Source of the DNA: an uncultured Ruminococcus sp. | GTDB lineage: Bacteria > Bacillota > Clostridia > Oscillospirales > Acutalibacteraceae | Assembly (NCBI GenBank): GCA_937892835.1 | Contig: CALBHM010000228.1 | Location: 1-9,239 of the forward strand | DNA length: 9,239 nt | Direction of reading: 5' to 3' | Shown: positions 1-5,340 of the stretch, one piece after another | How the letters are laid out: each line of letters opens with the position of its first letter | Position numbering within the stretch: position 1 is the first letter of the stretch | Made by a program: the position numbers and the translations under genes | Notes under the pieces: model-generated | The model's database searches: none | Told to the model about the DNA's origin: nothing | Seen by the model: only the letters and a program-made list of their open reading frames with translations

Positions 1-412
1 CAAGAAAAATATCTCGTCTTCCGCCTTTCTCAATCATTCGTTTAGCGATATTGTGATGCTTGTTTTCATTTCTGTCCTGTTCAAGCTCGGGACGGTTCAT
101 ATTCCACTCAAAGTGAGCTTGCACCTGATAACGGCAGTTTTTTAAATACGTATAATACGCTAAGTCGTTTCCGCCGTTATATTTTATCGGTCGGATTCCT
201 TTGACCTCGGTTTGAATCGGGTTCATAATGCGAACCTTGTCTATGATCCAAATCAGAGTGGGCTTCCAGTAAATTGAAGACAACACTCCTTTCAATGCCT
301 CATAGGTCGGAACCTGATAGGTACATTTTTCACCTCCGACTTTCGTCATGGGGTCGGTGAACAAACCATAATCGCCCATGACTTGAAATTCTACAATATT
401 AGGATGCTGCAT
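1..412 (-). CDS. cas5c: Cas5c (Cas5d), type I-C CRISPR RNA endoribonuclease, 5' part only
   Basis: In type I-C systems, which lack Cas6, this protein cuts the pre-crRNA in the repeat hairpin and stays in the Cascade complex. The first 137 residues are visible and the rest lies beyond position 1. The N-terminal RAMP-like segment reads VEFQVMGDYGLFTDP, followed by the family signature IYWKP at residues 47-51 and the basic segment ENKHHN at 116-121. Tyr48, Lys118 and His119 match the spacing of the catalytic Tyr46/Lys116/His117 that I recall for Bacillus halodurans Cas5d, so the enzyme is probably active. The ATG at 412 is supported by AGGAGG at 420-425, seven bases upstream. The gene starts inside the end of cas3, a 22-base overlap that implies translational coupling. 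The cas3-cas5 order is the classic I-C order, so cas8c and cas7 should follow to the left. Family assignment is firm; activity is inferred. Confidence 0.93.
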   Translation of the reverse strand, partial: MQHPNIVEFQVMGDYGLFTDPMTKVGGEKCTYQVPTYEALKGVLSSIYWKPTLIWIIDKVRIMNPIQTEVKGIRPIKYNGGNDLAYYTYLKNCRYQVQAHFEWNMNRPELEQDRNENKHHNIAKRMIEKGGRRDIFL

Positions 413-2763
413 GTGTTTTCCTCCTTCGCTTTATTAAGTAATCCTGTATTGTCATCATAGTATTCCGGACTCAACATAAAGAATGAATTGTCGCAGAACG
501 GTATAATTGCTTTTTCTTCCAAAAGTTTTTTGAATTGATAATCAAAAACGGAAACCGAATACTGACTTGCTTTCTTTATTTCTTTTTGCAATGAGAGATA
601 GTCTTTATCGTTATAATGGCTTTGCAAATTGTTGATTATTTCTTCACCATCACCGTACGGAACAATTACCGAGGTCGAAACTGAGTCGAATACATCAAAT
701 ATGTCACCTGCGGTTTTAAAGCTTTGGCAAAGAAAATATTGATCGTTTTTAGATAAACTACGATATTGATTATTGCCGGAAAGCATTTCAAAAAGGCTCG
801 GCATATTTTTGATTGGGTAATCAAAATGATTTGAACTGTAGTTGGAGTATAGATACTTGTAAAAGAAATTGATTGAATTATCGGAGGCCAAATCATTTGA
901 ATAATAATCGGCTCTTTTTTTGAAGTCTACTATCAGAGCTTCTGTTGCCTGCTTGGAGGCTTGAATGTCAGGTAGCATTTTTAAGTTTTCGTCGCTGCAA
1001 TGAATGATATAAACGGGAGAATCTGAACGGCATTCTCCGTTGCGGTTACATCTGTCTGCTGTTTGAATAATATTATCCATTCCGGCTGAAAATCTTATTG
1101 CACAATCGAATGAGATATCAACTCCGGCTTCAATTACCTGCGTAGAAATACAAACTACAGGTTCTTTTTTTGATAATAATTCTTTTGTTTTTTTTAGTAC
1201 TTTTTTTCTGTGAGCTACACACATCCCGGCTGAAATATGAAAGCAGTTTTGTGCTTGTGATTTTATTTCGTTAAATAAAAATTCCGCCTGAACTTTCTTA
1301 TTGCACACAACCAAAAGGGAACGATGATTATTTGCTTTGTCAATTACAAATGATGGGATTTCCTCAAGTCTGAAATTTCCTGCATCTATAATTGTATTTC
1401 GCTTGAATATCTCAGAATACTTATCAAAATCAGCTTTGCTTATGATATTCCCGTCGATTATCATGCTGTGCTCAACGGATTCAAGGCAGGGCTGAGTTGC
1501 CGAGCAAAGCAAAACTGTACATTTACATATTTTTGAGAGGAAATTTATAGCCTGGTTAAAAAGAGAAATCATTTTTGACGGAACCGATTGTATTTCATCA
1601 ATAATGATGACGCTGTTGCAAAGAGATTGAAATCTTCGAACGCTTGAGGTCTTTGAAGAAAAAAGAGTGTTTAAGAATTGAGCAAAGGTTGTTGCAATAA
1701 CAGGGGAGCTCCAACTGTCTTCAAGATATTTTCGCAAATCGAGTTCTTCGACGTCGTCACTTTCTGTAACCACATCTGAATGATGTTCAAGCACATATTC
1801 TTCTCCAACGGATTTCTTTATTTCATCGGCATTTTGCTCGAGGATGCTTATTAACGGTGCAATATAAATTATTCTCTTCTTTTCTTTTCGAAGCGCATGA
1901 GCAGCGGCAAATCTTAATGCTGATAATGTTTTTCCGCCGCCGGTCGGGATGTTGAGGCGATATATGCCCGAATCATTTTTTGCAAAATCAAGACAAAGGT
2001 CAGACAGCTCACGCCGAGATTTATTAATTTGCGTTTCTGATGAAAAGTTTTGAATTCTTCCTTCGACATTATCGTTTATTATTTTCCATGGACTGAATGA
2101 GACTTTTGTATTGTTATACTCTTTGTTTAAAGTGAAATTTGCTGTGTCGGTTCTGTCGCCGTCCATGACGGCAGAGGTTATAAGCCGGCATAACAGACCG
2201 AGATAAAACATATAATCGGCTTCTGCATAATTAGTTTCTTTGGTTAAAATTGCAACAATTTTCTTCACGGTATTTTCTGTTTCTTTAGCGGATAAACTAA
2301 ACAATTCACAAGCGTCTTCCCCATCAACAGTTTCTTCCAGGAAGTTATAGATTGCTGTATCGTCATATTCCGGTTGCTTGGTCAGCCTGTACAAAAAACC
2401 ATCTTTGGCGTCGGAATTTATAACATCAAACAGTCCGTGGTGAGCACCTATAGAATATGCAATTATCTCGGAAGTCATTTTTTCAAGGACATTATCCGAG
2501 CCATGATATTTATTTAAGAAATAATTAACCCCGGCAAATGAATGGATAACCGAACCTTTTTTTACGCTCTTGCCGTTATAACTGTCAATAAGGTATTGCC
2601 GGAAAACATCGTGAGCTTTTCCACAGTCGTGAAATAATGCAGCCAAATAAGCTGTATTGCTCAGTCCGATATCAGTCAAGTCATTTTTTGCAATATCTGC
2701 GCTGTTTTGACAGTGTTCCTTAAGGCTTTGCTGTCTGACATCTGTAATATGAGCTAAAAACAT
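391..2763 (-). CDS. cas3: Cas3, type I-C CRISPR helicase-nuclease
   Basis: This is the effector nuclease of type I CRISPR interference. Recruited to the Cascade R-loop, it nicks and unwinds target DNA and degrades it 3' to 5'. At 790 residues it is full length for I-C Cas3. The N-terminal HD nuclease shows His17, the HD pair His45-Asp46, His74 and HH at 108-109, with a conserved DGDRTD at 201-206. The superfamily 2 helicase follows: Walker A PTGGGKT at 273-279, DEIQ box at 389-392, SAT at 421-423, TQVIEAGVDIS at 541-551, and motif VI QTADRCNRNG at 567-576. Motif VI usually reads AGRCNR, so Asp570 in place of glycine is a variation; the arginines are kept. The ATG at 2763 has AAGGAGGT at 2772-2779, eight bases upstream. 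It is the first gene after the operon promoter and overlaps cas5c by 22 bases. The C-terminal ~200 residues correspond to the poorly conserved Cas3 C-terminal domain. Confidence 0.97.
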   Translation of the reverse strand: MFLAHITDVRQQSLKEHCQNSADIAKNDLTDIGLSNTAYLAALFHDCGKAHDVFRQYLIDSYNGKSVKKGSVIHSFAGVNYFLNKYHGSDNVLEKMTSEIIAYSIGAHHGLFDVINSDAKDGFLYRLTKQPEYDDTAIYNFLEETVDGEDACELFSLSAKETENTVKKIVAILTKETNYAEADYMFYLGLLCRLITSAVMDGDRTDTANFTLNKEYNNTKVSFSPWKIINDNVEGRIQNFSSETQINKSRRELSDLCLDFAKNDSGIYRLNIPTGGGKTLSALRFAAAHALRKEKKRIIYIAPLISILEQNADEIKKSVGEEYVLEHHSDVVTESDDVEELDLRKYLEDSWSSPVIATTFAQFLNTLFSSKTSSVRRFQSLCNSVIIIDEIQSVPSKMISLFNQAINFLSKICKCTVLLCSATQPCLESVEHSMIIDGNIISKADFDKYSEIFKRNTIIDAGNFRLEEIPSFVIDKANNHRSLLVVCNKKVQAEFLFNEIKSQAQNCFHISAGMCVAHRKKVLKKTKELLSKKEPVVCISTQVIEAGVDISFDCAIRFSAGMDNIIQTADRCNRNGECRSDSPVYIIHCSDENLKMLPDIQASKQATEALIVDFKKRADYYSNDLASDNSINFFYKYLYSNYSSNHFDYPIKNMPSLFEMLSGNNQYRSLSKNDQYFLCQSFKTAGDIFDVFDSVSTSVIVPYGDGEEIINNLQSHYNDKDYLSLQKEIKKASQYSVSVFDYQFKKLLEEKAIIPFCDNSFFMLSPEYYDDNTGLLNKAKEENTCSILIL

Positions 2764-2771
2764 ACAACTTT

Positions 2772-2779
2772 ACCTCCTT
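2772..2779 (-). promoter_or_regulatory. Ribosome binding site of cas3
   Basis: The minus strand reads AAGGAGGT, a near-perfect anti-16S match, ending eight bases before the cas3 ATG at 2763. It fixes this start and predicts strong translation once the operon is transcribed. Confidence 0.85.
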
Positions 2780-2831
2780 GATTATGTCCGTTTAAGTCGA
2801 AAAAGCATTAAGTTTAAAACTCTTTATCAGA

Positions 2832-2860
2832 ATTATACTTTTAATGGGAAATTTTGTCAA
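2832..2860 (-). promoter_or_regulatory. Consensus sigma-A promoter of the cas operon
   Basis: On the minus strand the -35 box TTGACA (2855-2860) and the -10 box TATAAT (2832-2837) match the consensus at all 12 positions with the optimal 17-base spacer. Transcription should start near 2825, giving a leader of about 60 bases before cas3. The -35 box lies inside an ATTTTGTC motif (2851-2858, plus strand) that recurs at 2918-2925 and, inverted, at 2940-2947. Sequence match is certain; activity is inferred. Confidence 0.85.
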
Positions 2861-2917
2861 TACCTTCACAGCATACAAAATCCCCAAAAACGTACTCTGA
2901 ATAATTATTTGTAAAAT

Positions 2918-2947
2918 ATTTTGTCAAAATCAAAAAAACGACAAAAT
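2918..2947. promoter_or_regulatory. Palindrome and inverted repeat upstream of the cas promoter, possible operator
   Basis: The 13-base palindrome ATTTTGTCAAAAT (2918-2930; centre T2924) is followed by the inverted octamer GACAAAAT (2940-2947), so ATTTTGTC and GACAAAAT form a perfect 8-bp inverted repeat with a 14-base spacer. A third copy of ATTTTGTC overlaps the cas -35 box 67 bases away. This could be a regulator binding site, but the region is very A/T-rich and chance symmetry is possible. It could also belong to nothing but spacer DNA between the terminator and the cas promoter. Confidence 0.3.
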
Positions 2948-2969
2948 GCCTTTCTGTTAAAATGATATC

Positions 2970-3006
2970 AAGAAAACCCGCCCGGTTTCATGACCGGACG
3001 GGTTTG
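2970..3006 (-). terminator. Rho-independent terminator of the acyl-CoA/AMP ligase gene
   Basis: AAACCCG (2974-2980) pairs with CGGGTTT (2999-3005), and CCGGT (2982-2986) pairs with ACCGG (2993-2997). There is one internal C/A mismatch and a six-base loop. On the minus strand the stem runs into TTTTCTT, a short U-rich tail. It lies about 40 bases past the ligase stop codon at 3048, so it ends that transcript and insulates the cas operon. The plus strand has only three T residues after the stem, so it acts mainly in the minus direction. Confidence 0.8.
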
Positions 3007-3047
3007 GCGTTGGCAGAGTTCATTTTGAATGTGCTTTGTCTTTTATG

Positions 3048-4673
3048 TTATTTTTTATAATTTCTGAGAATCTTGAGTGTTGTCGTTTTCGGGAATTCGG
3101 TATCTCTTGTTTTGACCCTTGCAACCTGCTTGTATGTTGGCATCTTTCTGTTAATCTCGTTAACGTCCGCCTTGATTCTGTCCTTAGCGTCGGGAGTGTC
3201 AACTGTATCGAGGAAGAATTCCGCCGTGATATAGCCGTTTTCTTCGTAAACAACAACTTCCTTGACATACTCAATCGTCGAAAGCTTGTCCTCAATCTCC
3301 TCGGGAGATACGTTCTTACCGTTTGAGAGAATAATAAGGTTCTTCTTTCTGCCCTTGAAGAAAAGGAAACCGTCTTCGTCGATATAACCGTAGTCACCGG
3401 TCAGGAACCAGTCACCGTCAAACACGGCCGCTGTTGCTTCAGGCTCATTATAGTAGCCCATCATAACGTTCTTGCCTCGAACGCAAATTTCGCCGACTCC
3501 GTCTTCATCGGGGTCTTTAATCTTGATTTCGTTGCACGGTAGTGGAATTCCGACGCTGCCGACCTTGTATGCATCAAGTCGGTTACACGTAACGGCAGGG
3601 GAGCACTCCGTGATTCCGTAGCCGTTGATGATTTTTATGCCAAAAGCTTCCATGCCCTTTTCATACTGTTCGTCAAGATATGCACCGCCGCAGACAATCA
3701 TTTCAAGGTTGCCGCCGAGGTTATTGATAATCTCGGAGAAAATTTTTCTTCTTTTGTCAATTCCGAGCTTCAAAAGGAAATTGCTGATTTTGAGACCTTT
3801 TTTGAGAATTTCTTCTCTGCCGGATTTCTTCGCCGTGAACCAAATCTTTTTGTAAATTGTCTCGATGGCAAGAGGAACTGCCGAGAAATTCTGCGGATGA
3901 TATGTATTCAAATCCTTCTGAATGTCCTTAAGGCTGCGGCAGATAAAGCCCCATTCTGTCAGCAGATTGCCCGAGAAGAGAGCGCCGACCCATGAAAAAG
4001 CGTGGTGAAGAGGAAGAAAGCCGATTGCAGGGCCGCCCGTCATAACACGGCATGAAGCCACGCTGTCTGCGGCAACGTTTTCCTGGGAAAGCATAACACC
4101 CTTGCCCTTGCCTGTTGTACCGGATGTGTAAACAAGGAAAGCCAAATCGCTCGGGAGAACCTCGTCCTCAAGATAGCTCTTAACGCCGTTTTTGACCTCA
4201 TTGTGACCCTCTTCAACCATTGAATAGAAATCTTCAATTCTGATATATTGCTCAATTACAACACCGTCGGCCTTTTTCATTTTTTCGACAGTGTCCTTGA
4301 AATCCTCACTGTAGTAAACTGCGTTGCAGCCGCTGCGAACCATAATGTCGATTATATCGTCATCGGGAAGCTTCGGGTCCATCGGGATAGCAGTGATCTT
4401 GCCTGTGATAATCGAAAAATAGCAGGCGATCCAATAGTAGCTGTTCTCGCTGAGGATAGCTACCTTTTTGCCTCTTAGACCGAGCTTGTAGAGATACTGG
4501 CCGAGGCCGGTGAGATCATAATTAACCTGAGCGAAGGTTTTCATTTCAACCTCGCCGTCAAAATTGTAAAAAGTGTACTGGGGCTTGTCTCCGCCCTTTT
4601 TGCCGCCGAAAATAACGATGTCCTTAACCGTATTCATATCCGGAAAATCGGCATACTTTATTTTTTTCTTCAA
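3048..4673 (-). CDS. ANL-superfamily AMP-forming ligase, probable long-chain acyl-CoA synthetase type
   Basis: Adenylate-forming enzymes activate a carboxylate with ATP and, in this subgroup, usually transfer it to CoA. With the start preferred here the protein has 541 residues, the usual length for acyl-CoA synthetases. Motifs appear in order: P-loop YTSGTTGKGKG (182-192), YGITE adenine-binding motif (352-356), TGD (425-427), hinge GRKKN (441-445), and PKTTTLKI near the C-terminus, whose Lys534 is the likely A10 catalytic lysine. No membrane segment or carrier-protein domain is evident. The motif FLPLHHAFSW resembles fatty-acid ligases, but the substrate cannot be read from sequence. I prefer the TTG at 4673, because GAGGAG at 4683-4688 sits nine bases upstream; a TTG at 4682 in the same frame would touch the Shine-Dalgarno sequence and add three residues. 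The gene is monocistronic, with its own promoter and terminator. Confidence 0.9.
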   Translation of the reverse strand: MKKKIKYADFPDMNTVKDIVIFGGKKGGDKPQYTFYNFDGEVEMKTFAQVNYDLTGLGQYLYKLGLRGKKVAILSENSYYWIACYFSIITGKITAIPMDPKLPDDDIIDIMVRSGCNAVYYSEDFKDTVEKMKKADGVVIEQYIRIEDFYSMVEEGHNEVKNGVKSYLEDEVLPSDLAFLVYTSGTTGKGKGVMLSQENVAADSVASCRVMTGGPAIGFLPLHHAFSWVGALFSGNLLTEWGFICRSLKDIQKDLNTYHPQNFSAVPLAIETIYKKIWFTAKKSGREEILKKGLKISNFLLKLGIDKRRKIFSEIINNLGGNLEMIVCGGAYLDEQYEKGMEAFGIKIINGYGITECSPAVTCNRLDAYKVGSVGIPLPCNEIKIKDPDEDGVGEICVRGKNVMMGYYNEPEATAAVFDGDWFLTGDYGYIDEDGFLFFKGRKKNLIILSNGKNVSPEEIEDKLSTIEYVKEVVVYEENGYITAEFFLDTVDTPDAKDRIKADVNEINRKMPTYKQVARVKTRDTEFPKTTTLKILRNYKK

Positions 4674-4682
4674 TTTGTTCAA

Positions 4683-4688
4683 CTCCTC
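4683..4688 (-). promoter_or_regulatory. Ribosome binding site that decides the ligase start
   Basis: The minus strand reads GAGGAG immediately before the upstream TTG at 4682 and nine bases before the TTG at 4673. Only the latter spacing is compatible with initiation, so translation probably begins at 4673. An ATG 12 codons further in (near 4637) has no Shine-Dalgarno sequence. Confidence 0.65.
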
Positions 4689-4706
4689 ACAGCGTAATGC
4701 TTATAT

Positions 4707-4735
4707 ATTCTATCATACCCGGCTTATAAAATCAA
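4707..4735 (-). promoter_or_regulatory. Promoter of the acyl-CoA/AMP ligase gene
   Basis: On the minus strand, TTGATT (4730-4735) is followed by a 17-base spacer and TAGAAT (4707-4712). TG one base before the -10 box gives the extended form TGATAGAAT. Transcription should begin near 4700, leaving a leader of roughly 27 bases that carries the GAGGAG site. The -10 matches 5 of 6 and the -35 matches 4 of 6. Confidence 0.7.
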
Positions 4736-4812
4736 CATTGTTTTTTCTTATAATCAATATTAATTGTTTAAATTATTAAAGAGAAAAGGGAATAAACTGC
4801 TAAGAGAAATAT

Positions 4813-4848
4813 AAAAGATTCGGAACCGTTTGATTCCGAATCTTTTTT
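4813..4848 (-). terminator. Strong hairpin terminator after mazF
   Basis: AAAAGATTCGGAA (4813-4825) pairs perfectly with TTCCGAATCTTTT (4834-4846) around an eight-base loop. On the minus strand it starts almost at the mazF stop codon (4848-4850), and the stem ends in CTTTTATATTT. On the plus strand the stem ends in six T residues (4843-4848), so it could terminate in both directions, although no plus-strand gene enters here. Confidence 0.85.
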
Positions 4849-5195
4849 CAGTTCAATATTCCGAGGCTGACGGACAGTGCTCTGTTGACCCTCGTCATGT
4901 CTCTTTCGCCGAGGTTGCCCATGCGCTCCTTAAGTCTCTGCTTGTCAAGCGTTCTCACCTGTTCGAGCAGAACTATCGAATCCTTAGAGAGTCCGCAGTC
5001 CTGAGCATCTACCTGAATATGGGTAGGCAGCTGAGTCTTGAAGCGTTGACTTGTTATTGCGGCGGCGATGACCGTCGGGCTGTATTTGTTCCCGACATCG
5101 TTTTGAACTATCAGCACGGGGCGCATCCCACCCTGTTCAGAGCCGACGACCGGGCTGAGATCTGCGTAATAAATATCTCCCCGTTTTATTGTCAT
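4848..5195 (-). CDS. mazF: MazF/NdoA (PemK-family) mRNA interferase toxin
   Basis: This endoribonuclease cuts mRNA at short specific sequences and slows growth; in Bacillus the homologue NdoA cuts at UACAU (target here unknown). From the ATG at 5195 the protein has 115 residues, normal for the family. It begins MTIKRGDIYYADLSPVVGSE, near-identical to NdoA, and keeps the catalytic pair Arg25 (in GGMRPVLI) and Thr48 (in AAAITSQ) at the family positions. The C-terminal half contains SIVLLEQVRTLDKQRL, also typical. The ATG at 5195 is chosen because GGAGAG (5204-5209) lies eight bases upstream; an in-frame GTG at 5204 overlaps that site. No MazE/NdoAI-like antitoxin gene is present in the 145 bases upstream, and downstream there is only a terminator. 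It is therefore either an orphan or controlled by a distant antitoxin. It is unrelated in function to the flanking genes as far as can be seen. Confidence 0.95.
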   Translation of the reverse strand: MTIKRGDIYYADLSPVVGSEQGGMRPVLIVQNDVGNKYSPTVIAAAITSQRFKTQLPTHIQVDAQDCGLSKDSIVLLEQVRTLDKQRLKERMGNLGERDMTRVNRALSVSLGILN

Positions 5196-5227
5196 TGTTA
5201 TCACTCTCCGAGATTTTGATTGTCATA

Positions 5228-5257
5228 ATTATATTTGCCAATCATTTACCGGATTAA
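5228..5257 (-). promoter_or_regulatory. Candidate mazF promoter
   Basis: A perfect -10 hexamer TATAAT sits at 5228-5233 on the minus strand, which would place the start near 5221 with a leader of about 26 bases. The best -35, TTAATC at 5252-5257 (18-base spacer), is weak. A second TATAAT at 5299-5304 has TTGACC only nine bases upstream, too close to pair with it. A promoter is expected here because the upstream gene ends at 5341, but which box is used is uncertain. Confidence 0.35.
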
Positions 5258-5301
5258 TCATTTTTTCGGGGATCAAAAAATAATAATCCGACATTACTAT
5301 T
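5250..5301 (-). terminator. Two overlapping hairpins between the GH110-like gene and mazF; terminator or attenuator candidate
   Basis: Read on the minus strand, AATAGTAAT (5293-5301) pairs with ATTATTATT (5279-5287) around GTCGG, with one G-U pair, and runs into six T residues (5280-5275). This is an A/T-rich terminator-like hairpin about 40 bases past the stop at 5341. A longer imperfect inverted repeat pairs 5275-5290 with 5250-5266 (CGGATTA and TAATCCG at the ends, T6 and A6 at the loop side). The two share 5279-5290 and exclude each other. The low G/C content makes termination strength doubtful. Confidence 0.4.
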
Positions 5302-5340
5302 ATATTCTCGTGAGGTCAACAGGTGAAATAGCAATTTATA

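Noticed and set aside
2764..3047. CRISPR array or leader next to cas3.
   Set aside because: No repeat-spacer periodicity is present. The gap holds a terminator, an A/T-rich palindrome and the cas promoter; I-C arrays normally lie at the cas2 end, outside the window.
4830..5219. A 129-codon plus-strand open frame opposite mazF.
   Set aside because: It starts in the terminator hairpin and runs antisense through the well-conserved MazF frame. It has no family resemblance, so it is not an antitoxin candidate.
5299..5319. TTGACC (5314-5319) and TATAAT (5299-5304) as a mazF promoter pair.
   Set aside because: The spacer is only nine bases, far too short for sigma-A recognition of both boxes.
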